The translations under genes and the position numbers were made by a program. The notes beneath the pieces were generated by a model. The model worked only from the letters and a program-made list of their open reading frames with translations, had not been told where the DNA came from and made no database searches. From NCBI GenBank assembly GCA_043228905.1, contig JBHGNT010000013.1, positions 15,252,001-15,316,000 on the forward strand: 64,000 nt of DNA, read 5' to 3'. The stretch is from Azolla caroliniana. Its lineage: Eukaryota; Polypodiophyta. How positions within the stretch are numbered: the first letter of the stretch is position 1; every line of letters starts with the position of its first letter. Below are positions 1 to 11,900 of the stretch, piece after piece.

Positions 1-1
1 A

Positions 2-355
2 GGATGAAGGACAACGGTCAATAGTTCTGGAAAGATGAAGAAGTCTAATAAAAATGTTGGGCATAATGTATCTATGGAGAAGGTCACATCGACACATCCC
101 ATGCGGAATAAACCATGGGCTCGTCAAGAGGACTATCCAAAATAATTATCTTTTGATAATAAAGGTAATTTGTATGTTCCTTGGAATAAACGGAAATCGG
201 TGCCTCGTTCACATGAGGAGCCATCGGGGTCTATTTTTTTGCATTCCCATAGTAATTCATATGCAATCTTAGGGGATTTATTTCAGGATATGGCAGAAAC
301 ATTAGCAGTGAAGGAGAAGGAGATTTCTCGAATAAAAGGAAAAAATAAAGTATGA
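2..355 (+). pseudogene. LINE ORF1 C-terminal remnant
   Basis: The frame that ends at 355 is interrupted by TGA at 5-7 and TAA at 143-145 but is otherwise continuous, reading a basic, Ser/Lys-rich C-terminus. ORF1 proteins of plant LINEs bind the element RNA. I see no zinc knuckle or RRM in the part present. The terminal TGA (353-355) overlaps the ORF2 ATG (352-354) in the tetranucleotide ATGA, which supports assignment to ORF1. The assignment rests mainly on position; the residue pattern alone would not identify it. Confidence 0.55.
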
Positions 356-3300
356 AGATCACCACATGGAATGTGGGGGGATTGTGTTCTAGATTTAGAA
401 TGCATGAGGTTTGGAGGATTGTTTTAAGTGAGCAATGGGATGTTTTATGTGCAGTAGAGCATAAAGATCATCGGAATGCTGGTTTAATTAGTCATTCTAA
501 GGGTTATACATTATGTTATGCCGGCAAGGTTCATGGGGATTATTCTGGGATTGTCATGTTTATAAGAGATAAATTTCACCCAAAAGTAATTGTTTCAGAT
601 GAATTTGGAAGATTTATTGTGGTAGAGATATGTTATGAAGGGCAAGCTATTTGGTTAGTTGGTGTGTATGCATCAAATGTTTCACAAGAACGAAAGTTGT
701 TATGGAGATCTCTAAACTCAGTGCTTCATAATGGTAGACCGGGTTTATTGATGGGAGATTTTAATGTTTGTTGTGAGACAGATCAAACAACATCTATCCA
801 CTCTATTATGGATGGACCAGAGGCTCAAGAATGGGGAGATTTTGAGACTGAAGTCATGTTAAGGGATGTATGGAAATGGATCAAGGGAGATGAACCTGGT
901 TATACCTTTCAATCGGCTCAATATAAGGATACTTGGAGTAGGTTGGATCGAATGTATGTAATACATATCGAAGGTTTTTTACTAGAGATTTTGGATATTT
1001 CAGTGTCTTATGGGTCAATTATATCAGATCATTTCCCATTAATTTTTGAGTTCAATCACCACTCAATTAGAGGTTTTCATGAGTTTTTAGTAAAACCACC
1101 GTTGATTTTTAATTCATCATTTTTGGATCATGAGGTCTTCCATGCCTATATGTGTCAATTGATTGATGCATTTGCCTATCGTGTTCAATTTGATGGGTAT
1201 GAAGCGTGGGAAGTATTTGTTGCAAATGTTCAGAGGTTAACTAGATATTATGGAATTCACCATGCTTTTAAAAGGAGAAAGAAATTAAGTCTCCTAGTTA
1301 ATTTGCTTGATAAATGCAACTCATTGTTAACTTATTGGCCAACGGATGTAGAGTTGATGGGATATCAAGAGGTATTAATTTCTGCGATGCATGACCTAAC
1401 GACAAAAAATTATGAACATGCTAGACTACATCGTCTAAGACAAGAAGTGGATGATGCTAATTGTCAATCACATAAGTTTTTCCATGACCTTCATGAATCA
1501 CATGCACGACATAATGTGGTAAGGTTAGAGGAAAATGGTATCATGTGTTCCGATCCTCAAGAAATTGTGAAGAAATGCATAGAATATTATACACAATTGT
1601 TGGATGTACAAGAGTGTATCGATGATAATGTTAAAAAGGATAGAGATGTATTTTTTAATGGAGTGAAAAATCATGTATCGCATGATGTGGCACAATCATT
1701 AGATGCTAATATTTTAGAGGATGAGGTGGAACATGTCATGTCACATCTTGCTAATGATAAGAGTCCTGGGTGGGATGGATTAACTCATGAACTCTTTAAG
1801 AAATATGTGATTAAGTTAAAGGGGCCTTTTACGATTTTATTTCAGAAGGTGTGGACATCAAGGGAAATGCCTCATTCTTGGAAGATTGGTTTGATCAAGC
1901 TTTTGCCGAAGGTGCCTTCTCCATCTTCCTTTGCTCAATGGAGACCTATTTCATTGATGGGGGGAATGTACAAGATTTTTGCAAAAGTGATGGCCAATAG
2001 GTTGCATAAGGTTTTACCTTCTATTATTCATAATGCTCAATATGGGTTTTTAGCAAAAAGAGACATTTTACATAATATTTTAAATGTTCAAATGGCAATT
2101 GACTATGCAAAGGAGTCTAAACAAGAATTAGTGTTGCTACAATTGGATATCGAGAAAGCCTATGATAATGTGGATTGGTTATTTATAAATCAATTGATGT
2201 CTCATATGGGTTTTGGTGATCGTATGTCTAAGTTGATATACACATTAGGGGAGGGTTCGGTTTCACATGTGATGTTTAATGGAGGAGTAACCCAACCGAT
2301 TTCTATTCGAAGGTCAGTTAGACAAGGATGCCCGGTAAGTCCTTTACTATTCACTATTGTGACACATCCTATTCTTGTTAAGTTACACAATATGGCTATG
2401 GGGGAAGAATTGCTTGGACTAAGGTTGCCATCAGGGAAGCCATGTATTGTTCAAGCTCTCGCAGATGACCATATTATGTTTTTGGCACCTAATCGGGAAA
2501 ATATTAGTAAGACAAGAGATGTGTGGGAATTGTTTTCAAATGCTTCGGGGTTGAGAATTAATATACATAAATCTGTCCTCATTTCATGTACAGAACAAGA
2601 TGTGTTAGGGTTGGGGTGGTCAGGAAGGATAGTACATCGTGGTATGATTTGTCGTCATCTTGGATATCCAATTGGGGTGGAAGTTTCTCATGTGAAACTT
2701 ATTGAGTGGGTATCCAAAAGGTAGGAGGATAAGTTTATGTATTGGAGGTCTAAATTTTGGCCTTTTCATGTACGACTTAAGGTGGTCCAATCGATTATAG
2801 TCTTTATGGTATCTTATTATCTTCCTTTGCTCCCATGGTCAAAGAAAGCTCTTGAAATGTTGTCACGCTCGATACGAATGTTGTTATGGAAAAGAAAAGG
2901 GAAAAGTGCCTTGTCATGGTTGGCATGGGATCATGTTTGTACTCCGAAGCGTCTTGGTGGGGCATCAATATTGAATCTATATGAGCATATGGTGGCTCGT
3001 CGATTTACTTTCATTCAATTCATGTTTGAAGGTGTACAACCTTGGACAGAAATGGTGGCATACTTTATAGAGAAGAACGGAATAAAGCTTGGAAACATGA
3101 AGGTTGAAGCGAATTGGTGGAATGTAATTAATTCTGACAGGGATGTCAAATGTACAGGGTCTATGATAGTTAATCATTTGTTGACATCTTGGCAAAGTAT
3201 GTTGGATTTTGTGGAATGGCATCCCCCACAAGAAAGGGGATGTGCCAATTCATTACAAATGGAGGTTTTGGCAACATCAAGGTTGTTGAGGTGGGAAGGT

Positions 3301-4203
3301 AAACAAATTCTTAACCTTCAATTTAATTGGATGGCTAGATTGGGTTTGGTAAGAGTTAGGGATGCTATGTTGGTTTCACAAAGAAGATTAATGGCTTTTC
3401 GAACAATAAGATCAACATTTCGTATTCCAAAAGGTTATAACTTTATTTGGGATAAGTTACAACAAATACTATCTTCGCATGAGCCAATTCTTGATTTAGA
3501 TGGGCGATCTCAAGAGCTTGATTGGAGGTTTGTTGGAAATAAGAGATTGACTATGATCTCAACGAATGTTGCTTATCACAAGTTGATTGACAAACATAAG
3601 TGGTTGGAAGAAAGGGTTATAAAGATATGGGGTTTTCATAAACCCATTACTTGGTGGTTTCATGTGATCAAGGCAAGTTGGTGTTCTCGATTGATGCTAC
3701 GAGCCAAGGTATTTATTTGGAGAGTTATGGTTGGAGCTTTACCATTAGGGGATGCATTAAAAAGAAGAAACATTACTAAAGGATTGTGTTTCTTTTGTTC
3801 GGTGGAATTGGAACATAGTAGGCATCGATTTATTTCATGCCCGATGGCAAGGACGGTTTGGAGGTGTATCAGTTTAGTGTGGATGTCTCTAACAGGAGTA
3901 AATCTATCTTCCTTCAGTTGGGTTTTTGCACATATGGAGAACAATGAACCGATGCCTCATTTTCAAATTATTTTTGAGTTCTTGAGGTATTGGGGGCTAT
4001 GGTTCAATTGGAATATGCGGAATGCCTTCATTTTTTATTCACAAGTTGGGGTGAGAAAATATGTTCTTAAGTTAAAAGGACTTCTTTTGTGGCAATTGAC
4101 AGTGCTAGAGAAGTCACAAAATCTCAACCAAGAAGAGAGAGAACTCTGCAAGGTCACATATCATCATATTCGCCATTTGAATTGGTGTGTAGGGTGGCAT
4201 TGA
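352..4203 (+). pseudogene. LINE ORF2 (endonuclease-reverse transcriptase-zinc finger), one in-frame stop
   Basis: The reading frame spans 1284 codons with a single TAG at 2722-2724; the same frame continues to TGA at 4201-4203. The N-terminal APE-type endonuclease shows TTWNVGGL near the start, a catalytic-type Glu in VEHKDH (about residue 40), GDFN (about 134) and SDH (about 224). The reverse transcriptase shows WRPISL, QYGF, LDIEKAYDNVDW (about 598), RQGCPVSP and the active-site ALADD (about 703). The C-terminus has an RVT-type zinc finger with CFFC...H...H...C (about residue 1146 on). The enzyme nicks target DNA and primes cDNA synthesis there. The stop lies after the RT core, so a truncated product would lack the zinc-finger part. 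ATG 352 is chosen because it overlaps the ORF1 stop and directly precedes the endonuclease start. Confidence 0.92.
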
Positions 4204-4309
4204 GTTTGGTGTCATAGTTTTCTTTAGATCCCTAGATAGAAGGGGTTCTATAGTTTGTTGTAAGTTAGTCATGGTGGTGTTTTTTCTTTCGTAATGAAAG
4301 CCATTATTT

Positions 4310-4313
<4 letters not shown>

Positions 4314-4373
<60 letters not shown>
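4314..4373. repeat. (GA)n microsatellite
   Basis: About 60 bp of uninterrupted GA repeats at the junction of the LINE 3' end and the gypsy LTR fragment. The intact gypsy LTR of this window has GA-rich stretches, so the tract may derive from that LTR. Confidence 0.95.
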
Positions 4374-4375
<2 letters not shown>

Positions 4376-4679
4376 ACAAACCGACAACACTTCGTCCTTC
4401 CAATTCCCGCGTCCTTCAAACAGATTCAAGCCTCCCCTTTTATAGCACAAGGGGAGACCGTTACATCGTGATCGGTGTCAGAGATTTCCCTCCCCTTTGA
4501 TTTCTTCCTGTGCGTGTGGGACTTTAAAGTACCTCATTAATCCCTACTACCTAGTACTTACTGTCCTATGCTATTTACACTATGTTTGTACATAATACTT
4601 GATTTGTGTGCATCGGTGCACACACCTGTTCACGTGCATTTGGCTCCGTTTCTCTTTATGGCCAGAATCCTTCACGACA
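4374..4679 (-). repeat. Partial 3' LTR of the degenerate gypsy fragment
   Basis: Minus-strand U3 begins TGTCGTGAAGGATTC (reading down from 4679), preceded by a G-rich polypurine tract (4680-4697). A TATA-like CTATAAAAG lies at about 4437-4445 on the minus strand. The rest of the LTR is missing beyond the GA tract. Its first ~30 bases resemble the LTR start of the non-autonomous element at 7,770-13,383 more closely than that of the intact gypsy copy. Confidence 0.8.
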
Positions 4680-5029
4680 TCCACCCCCACCAAACCGCAC
4701 ATCCTCTGGCATGGGCCAAGTAGTGTAGCGGTGGAGATTCCGGTTCAACCTTTACTCATCTTCTCCCAATCTGTCGTCGGTCTCCATATTCGGTTCTGCT
4801 TCATGCCGCTTCTTAAAGGCCTTGATCCATTTACTCGCGAGCCTCATCTCGTCGAGCTTCGCAAGGTGGTATGTGCCATTGTTGTTCGCACTTGTCACCA
4901 CATAGGGCCCAAACCATCGTCGTGCGAATTTCCGAGTTGACCAGTGCTGATTGTCGAGGCTGCGGTCGTAGACCAGCACCTAGTCGCCCTCCTCAATCTT
5001 CCTCGGTTGGAGCTGGTGTGTCCTGTCAA

Positions 5030-5891
5030 ACTGGGCTTTGTTCCTCTTCCTCGCTTCCTCCGTTCTTGTTGTCGCTCGCTCGATGTCTTTCGGTCTCCGC
5101 TTGAGGTGTCAGATCCGTGCTGCCAACAACTCCTCTCGGCTCATCTCCTCCGTCTAGTCGACCGCCAACCACGAAGTGATCGTCCTTTCCACCGGCATGA
5201 TCGGTTTCTGTCCGAACATAAGTTCGACTGGCATGTATTCGGTCACCGAGCTGTGCATAGTTCGGTTGGCCCAAAGCGCATAAGGAAGTAGTCTCGGCCA
5301 GTTCCCGACTCACCCGTCACACGTTCGCACCAATGCTTTCACAATCGGCCCATGTCCGCGCTCGACTTTCCCATTCGCCTCCGGATTGTACGTCGTGGTG
5401 AGGGAAAGCTTTACGCCTAATTGGTCAAACAACTCCTCAACTTCTTGCGCATCCAGCTCCCCTCCGTCGGCCACGATCTTACCCACGCACCCGTATCGGC
5501 AGACGACATCCTCTATTAGGAACTTGCATAAGACCGCGGTTGTCTTGTTCGTCAATGCTCGGCATTCCACCTGGTTCGTCAGATCTTCCCTTGCTAGCAC
5601 TAGGTATCGCATCTGCCCTACTCCCATTGGCATCGTCACCAAGTCGACCATCCACTTGAAGTGTATGGTTGGCGGGTAAGTCGGGTGCAACTCGTCGCGG
5701 TGTCGGATCACTGAGTACATCTGGCAGCTTTCACACGTCGACACGAAGTGGTGCACGTCCTTATACATTCCCAGCCACCAATACTTCTCTTTCACCTTCT
5801 TGAATGTGGCCCATGTCCCTCGATGTCCGGACCAAGGACTCTCGTGGAACTCCGTCATCAACACCAATTGGTCTTCTTCCCGCATCACCAC
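5030..5891 (-). pseudogene. Gypsy integrase remnant
   Basis: Carries the zinc-binding part (HESPWSGHRG, STCESCQM) and catalytic core (MVDLVTMP, VADGGELD, NGKVERGH). These are the D-D-E positions, although the central motif reads VADGG where the intact copy has VADRG. Integrase inserts cDNA into the host chromosome. The frame breaks near 5,310 (integrase C-terminal part). A decayed copy. Confidence 0.8.
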
Positions 5892-6553
5892 CCGGAGTGG
5901 TGCGTCGTTCCGCTTCTTTTGATGCCGTCACATTTTCCCACCTCGTAGGAAGAATTTGTAAGCTTTCTTCTAGTCGACTCGCTTCTTCTTTCGCCCACGA
6001 CGCATCCATCATCATCGTGCTCAGGAATCTTCCAATCATAAGCCACTCCCCATCGTAGTCATCCTCGTCAAACTCGTCGAGGGCCGGAGTGCTCCGTTTG
6101 TTCGCCGACATCCGACCTGACTCAAAGAAATCCACGCCGATTTCTTCGTCTTCCGACACCATGTTGTCCTCGTCTTGGAACCATGCTTTTGAGAGCATAT
6201 CGGCCATGGTGTTGTCCTTTCTGGAGATATGTCGTATCTCCGGATTCAAGGACTTGATGTAGCGATCCACCTGAGCATTGCCAAGTCCGGAGTCGCGCAT
6301 GCGGAAACCATACCGAGGATCGGCAGGCAGTCTATCTCGATTATTACTTCCATCCCGATCAAGTTCGTGTTTAACCTGGGCATATCCTTGCTGCCGCTCA
6401 CTCAGCACCTTCACACCGAACCAGATGGGGAACCATGTGTCGTCCTCGTCTTCCTGATTAACCACCCACCCGATTCCAGTCGGACTCGTATACACCGTTA
6501 CGTAAACCGGAGTTTCCGCCTTGTATACCGCTTTCCGGAGAGTCAGTGCCGCC
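5761..6553 (-). pseudogene. Gypsy RNase H and integrase N-terminal remnant
   Basis: Begins in the RNase H domain (YKAETPVYVTVYTSPTGIGW) and runs into the integrase linker. The first catalytic Asp of the intact copy (VDTSPTG) is Tyr here (VYTSPTG), so RNase H is inactive in this copy. The upstream RT is missing at the chimeric junction with copia A. Confidence 0.75.
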
Positions 6554-7764
6554 AACTTGCTCTTGAATGAAGCGATAGTGCACTTCGATATGCTTTGTGC
6601 GTGCGTGGAACACCGGGGTTCGAGCCAAAAAAATAGTGCTCATGTTGTGGTAGTAAAGGGGAATCGGATCTTTGATAGGAACGTCCAGATCCTTCAATAT
6701 ACTCTAGAGCCATATGACTTCACATGTAGCTACGACTGCAACCCTGTATTCGGCCTCCGTGCTAAAAAATGCGACGGTAGGCTGTTTCTTACTACTCCAA
6801 GATATTGTTCCATTGCCGAGTGAGAAGACAAATCCATAGGTCAATCGTCGATCGGCTTTGTAGTCGGCCCAATCGGCATCTGTGTACCCTTCGAGTTGAA
6901 ATGGTGTGGCCGATTCGTAGAGAATATCACAATCCATTGTGCCGCTCACATATTGTAATACTCATTTAGCAGAATCCAAATGGATATCACGTGGAGTTTG
7001 CATGAATTGGCTAAGGAGGCCGACCGGATAGCTGAGGTCGGATCAAGTGATCGTGAGATCGATGAGACTCCCAATTAGTTGTCGATACTAAGTCGGCTCC
7101 CACTCGTCTGTGTTGGAGTTAGTGCTTGAGGTTTCGAGATGCCATAGATTTGCACTCAATCATCCTGAACCTGTATAACAAGTTGAGGATGTACTGTTGT
7201 TGAGAGATCATAATGCCGGTTGGACTCCGAATTACCTCGATGCCAAGGAAGTAATGGAGCTCCTTCATGTCCATCATCTCGAATTTGATGGAGAGGAGGG
7301 ACTTCACCCAATGTTGATGTCGACTAAACTTTCACCTCCAATGACCAAATCATCCACATATAGGATGATGACAATCAGGCTTTTAGAGTCATTTCGTACG
7401 TAGAGGGAGTTGTCGGATTTCGACATTCGAAAGCCGATTCGATGAAGATATTGTGTTCTCATCGAGTGCCAAGCACGCGATGCTTGATTAAGGCCGTAGA
7501 GTGGCTTCTTCAGCGGGCAAACTGCTTTCGGATGGATGGTTAATTCGAAGCCGGGTGGTTGTACCATGTACACCTCCTCTTCTAATTCGCCTTGAAAGAA
7601 GGCATTCTTTACGTCCATTTGATGGAATTGCCACCCTTTCACCGCTCCAAGTGCAATTACGGTCCGCACAAGCGTCATCTTTTCCACCAGGGCAAAGGTT
7701 CTTCATAGTCGACTCCATGTGTTTGTGCGTATCCTTTCCCTGCGAGTCGAGCTTTGTAGCGGTT
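6554..7764 (-). pseudogene. Copia A reverse transcriptase (C-terminal part) and RNase H
   Basis: Minus-strand pieces show DVKNAFFQGELEEEVYMVQP, the RT active site YVDDLV (in ILYVDDLVIGG), LHYFLGIEVI, then RNase H-like YTDADWADYKADRR and ALSSTEAEY-type sequence (here FFSTEAEYR), then a block ending KHIEVHYRFI. Copies RNA into DNA and degrades the template. Frame is broken at about 7,304, 7,119 and 6,700. The upstream half of the RT lies beyond the inserted element, starting at 13,389. Confidence 0.85.
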
Positions 7765-7769
7765 GACGG

Positions 7770-8889
7770 TGTAGCGAAGATTCCGGGCCATGGTGAGAAA
7801 TTGGGGAATATCGGAAGAATCGGCGAGGTGGAGCATGTGCACTCACCCTTGTACAAATGGTGTAGGTAATGGGGGGTGCCTTGCGCCGGGTAGGAGTTAA
7901 TTTGGGACAGAGAATCCCATGTAAATCGGGATTTATCCCACATAGTCACACAACCCTCACCTTGTTCTATAAAAGGGAGGTCGCGCCCCTTGTGAAGGGG
8001 TTCCCATTCGTGGGTTCCATTTTGGTGTTAATAAACATCTGTGTATAACGTCGATTTCTGTCTTCTCTTCATCTTGGGGTGTGTTGCCTCTATTCTCTGT
8101 TAGGGTTTCAATGTCATCTGTGTGCGTGCGTAGGCGGTGTGTTCGGTTGTGGCTGACAACGTGCAGACTGTTTGCACCATTCTTGAGTTCCTGCTTGTTG
8201 GTTCTCAGCACTCCACGGTCCGGTATGTCTATGTGTGTGTAGATGTTGGCTTCTGTCACTTGTGTCGAGCCTGCAAGCTAGGTGGTTCGTTGGTAGGTTT
8301 CCCTCCTTGGCGCGCAAGACCCAACTTGAGTCAGCGAGCCCATGCGCTCCCTGTAGGCGGCTTGGCGACAGGAGGTGGTCGTTCTTGAAGAGGCGTGCCC
8401 TGCACAACGGTCCCGTCACGCGAACGAGCCTAGGAGCTCCCCGACCGGCCCTAGGATGCAAGCTCCCTCTTCCTCTCTGTGTGGAACTGGTGTCGCAACG
8501 AGCGTCGCGTATGTATGTGTGTGTGTGTGTGTTTCCAGTTAGGGTAGGCTCCGAAAGCGGGTGCGTGCGTAGTCGCCGGTGTAGAGGTGCCGGTTGTAGC
8601 TGGGTGTGTATATGTGTGTGCGCGTGTGCGCGAGCGCGGTTAACCAGGCCGTGTCCCGTGCCTCTTTTGGGCCCCTTGTACATACGGGCAGAAGGGGCGG
8701 CAAGGATGAGGGCGTGCTCTCTCACTTCCCGTGCAATTACTGGTCGCGTCCAGAGAGTATCCGAGATCGAACCGGCCGGCAATCCGGCAAGCTCTAGAGG
8801 ATTCGGGTCCCCGACAACTCCTCCCCTCCTGGTCCATGACCCCGGTGGTCCTGCCCGTATCTGACATGCAAGCGCGAATTATCACGACA
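7770..8889 (+). repeat. 5' LTR of the non-autonomous element
   Basis: Begins TGTAGCGAAG (decayed form of TGTCGTGAAG) and ends ATCACGACA. Contains a TATA box (TTCTATAAAAGGG, about 7968-7980), an AATAAA-type signal near 8029, and then a long ~850-bp U5-like part with (GT)n-rich stretches. Pairs with 12266-13383. Confidence 0.9.
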
Positions 8890-8911
8890 TCTTTGGTGAA
8901 CCCAACATGAA
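8890..8911 (+). other. Primer-binding site of the non-autonomous element
   Basis: TTGGTGAACCCAACATGA follows the 5' LTR after two or three bases. The homologous site in the gypsy element is identical apart from two positions. I cannot name the priming tRNA; its 3' end would read roughly GGGTTCACCA. Confidence 0.7.
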
Positions 8912-11900
8912 GGGCGGCAAGGGAGGATGGAGTTTGAGAAGTGGCGCATTGAGATGGGCGAGGTCGAAGAAGTCGACCGTTACGGCGGGGACCGAGTCCC
9001 ACGAGTTCCGTCGAAGGCTCGACCGTCCAACATAAAGAGGAGGAGCTCCGAGTAGCTCAAAGAGCGTGATCACCTAGAAGCGAAACGAAGGTGGCATGCG
9101 ACGGCACGACATCACATCAGGAAGGGGGCACGCAGACAAGACAGACGTGGTCGAGCCGGAAGCCAAGCGGGGCACGACGGTGCCGACACGGAAGAGGGTG
9201 CGGGATGAGCCACCCTCTTTTACATGGGGAGAAAGACTGACCGGGCGAAGGTCGGGAAACGGGAAGAAGATGATCGAGGGTACGAAACGAGTCCGGCGGG
9301 ATCGACATCGCAGCCGAAACTCCGGACATTGGAGAATCAAGCCCAGGCGGGGCTTGATCGATCATAGAGCGGATGCTATCCACCGACACCACTAAAAGGT
9401 TCGGTGGCCTTGGACGAGTCGTCGGGAGTCATTTCGGAATCGGTATCCCCACATCTCATCTGGAGACTTCGGCAGCCGGCAACGAGGCTGGTGTGAGACC
9501 TAGAGAGATGGAAGATGGAGGCAAGAGCACAACAAGGAGAGCGACGACGAGTTTGGGAGAAGCACAAGGGAGGTGGCAGAGAAAGGAAGACCAATCCTAT
9601 GGGTCGTCTCACACCTGACTCTAGACTTCGGCAGTTAGCATCAGATCCGACGTAAGACCAAGATACTAATAGTGGCGGCATGAGAACGGGACCCGACAAT
9701 CTAGAGAGTGACGGGCGAACCCGGACGAGAATCGGGCGGAGCAGACTTCCGGATAACCGATCCGGAAGGGAGGAAGAGGTAGGCCTACAGGGAGGCCGGA
9801 ACATGGTACATCAGTACCACGGGAGAGGGTGTGGAGCGAGCCACCCTCTCGACATGCGGGGAGAAGGATGACACGGGATGACCCGGGACAAGGTCGGGAA
9901 GACAAATCGGGGGACCGAGGAGGATCCTTCACACCGGATCTGGAGACTTCGACAGTCGGCAATGGAGCCGACTTAAGACCAAGAGACTGACGGTGGCGGT
10001 GAGGGGATGAGGGCGAAACGACAAAGGGGAGATCCCACGAAGACGCTCACACCGATCCGGAGACTTCGGCAGCTGGCTATGAGAGCCGGCGTGAGACCTA
10101 AAGAGATGGACGGTGGAGGCAGGTGAACGGGATCCCAAGCTACGACGTAGGAGTGTGGATGGGCGATCCTACGACGATCCTCACACCGATCTGTAGACTC
10201 CGACGGTCAACCCGAGAGCTGGTGTGAGACCTAGCGAGATGGACGGTGGCGGTAGGTGAACAAGATCAAGCAGAGGGGCCTAATCGGAGGGCATACGCGG
10301 CGGGAAGCGGAGGAACGAAGACCGGTCCTATGGGTCACCTCACACCGGGCCAGAGACTTCGGCGGTCAGCATCAGATCCAACGTAAGACCAAGATACTGA
10401 TGGTGGTAGTAGAAGAATAGGACCTAACAATCCAGAGAGTGACGGACGGACCCGGACGAGAACCGGGCGGAGCGGACTTCCGGATAATCGATCCAAAAGG
10501 GACGAGGAAGCAGGCCTACGGAGAGGGTATGGAGCGAGTCACCCTCTCGACTTGCGGAGAAGGAAGACCCGGGATAGGGTCGGAAAGACGAGAGGCCCAA
10601 GGAGGATCCTTCACACCGGATCTAGAGACTTCGGCAATCGGCAGCGAAGTCGACGTAAGACCAAGAGACTGACGGTGGCGGGGAGGGGACAAGGGCAAAG
10701 GGAGCGATGGGGCGGTCCTACGACGATCCTCATACCAGGCTAGAAACTTCGGTTATTGGCATCAAATCCGACGTAAGAACAACATAACGACGGTGGCAGC
10801 AAGAGAACGTGATCGGACGACGGAAAGCGGAACGCAGAGCGAAAAGAGGTATGAAGCTGGCGAGGCGGCCACGAACCGTATACGAACCCGACCGGCAGAG
10901 TTAGCAAGACAAAGATCGGACACGCTTGGTACATGAGTTGGTGACCCAACAAATCAGAGGCCCAAGAAGGATCCTTCACACCTGTCTGGAGACCCTGGTA
11001 GTTCGTCCAACATGGCAATGTGAGACCGAGGGTAATGGAAGGTGGCGGCAACGGGACGAAGGTGGCAACAGTAGAAGCACCGAATAGCTGAGGCGTCACG
11101 CGAATGAAGGAGGCCATGTGGGCCGGAACGCGGCAAGGGTGATCTTTTGGTGAGCTGCCGGGGACACCCGGTCAAGGAGCGGTGTGCCGAGCCGAAAAGG
11201 GCACACCCGAAAGCGGATCGGAAGACGTGCGTGTGGCCATTGAGGGTCAAAGCAAAGCACGTCTACGAGACGACGTTTGGCACAAGCGGTGCCGAACAAG
11301 GAAGGCAGAAGACGGCACACGGCGGTGCCAGGAACGAGAGCACAGGCGTGTAACAGACTACATGGATTGGAGACCGGAAATAGGATAGAGGGCCGGAGAA
11401 GGATCCTCCACACCCGCTTCGGAGATCTCGGTGGCTCAGTTGGAGTGGGAACGACTGGTGTGGTAGGCCAAACCCAAGGTAACAAGCTGGTGGGGGCAAG
11501 GGGACGACGCCAAGCGGAAGGCTCCGAACCGGTGGCAGCAACGCAAGTCGAAAGTGGCCAAGCGAGCTACTACGGGGGTGTTCCTCGTATGCCGAGGACA
11601 CTTGTGTGCGGAGAAGCGGCAATGCACGATCTGGCCGGGCGAGGGCCGATGACGCATGCATGGGAAGTAACCGGAGTTCGGCGTGGGCGGTGCCGAATAG
11701 GAGCAAGGGATGCGCGGCACACGGAGGTGCCAGAGCGGGAATACAAGCGCAAAGATGGGATTGCCGGTCCAGGTGATCTCGCGTAAAAGGCCGGAGAGGG
11801 ATCCTCCACACTGGTTCCGGAGACCTTGGCGGTACGGTCGTCGTGGCAACGTAAGACCAAGGAGAAGGTAGGTGGCGTCGAGGTGATGAAGGCGGTGGAG

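Larger units (their letters stand above)
1..4313 (+). mobile_element. LINE (plant L1-like non-LTR retrotransposon), 5' end outside window
   Basis: Contains the C-terminal part of ORF1, then a full ORF2 with endonuclease, reverse transcriptase and a C-terminal zinc-finger region, then a short 3' UTR (4204 to about 4313). No LTRs or flanking repeats are visible. The 3' end runs into a (GA)n tract (about 4314-4373) that separates it from a gypsy LTR fragment. That tract may be the LINE tail or an expansion of the GA-rich part of the LTR. The left end is not in the window, so a target-site duplication cannot be checked. ORF1 and ORF2 each carry in-frame stops, so this copy looks dead but not very old. 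Confidence 0.9.
4374..6553 (-). mobile_element. Degenerate Ty3/gypsy fragment (RNase H-integrase-3' LTR)
   Basis: Read on the minus strand this gives RNase H (about 6553-6150), integrase (about 5890-5030, 4980-4750), a polypurine tract and the start of a 3' LTR. It is a diverged relative of the intact gypsy element at 21,826-28,993: the same residue strings recur (TSPTGIGWVVNQEDED, STCESCQM, GPYVV...NGTYHLA). Several frameshifts and an internal deletion break the frame. The LTR part ends at 4679 with the family terminus CACGACA and is cut at the (GA)n tract. The RNase H end is fused directly to copia RNase H sequence at about 6553, without an LTR, so this is a deletion junction. Confidence 0.85.

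Noticed and set aside
2700-2740. LINE stop at 2722 as programmed readthrough
   Set aside because: The context AGG TAG GAG is not a known readthrough signal and related LINEs have one frame. A point mutation is the simpler reading.
4294-4500. Open frame encoding a Glu-Arg repeat protein
   Set aside because: It is simply the (GA)n microsatellite translated. The same applies to the frames over the GA tracts at 17,556-17,741 and 30,112-30,396.
9440-11870. Repeated motif array as a CRISPR-like array
   Set aside because: Repeats are diverged, spacing is irregular (110-430 bp), and the context is a plant LTR element.
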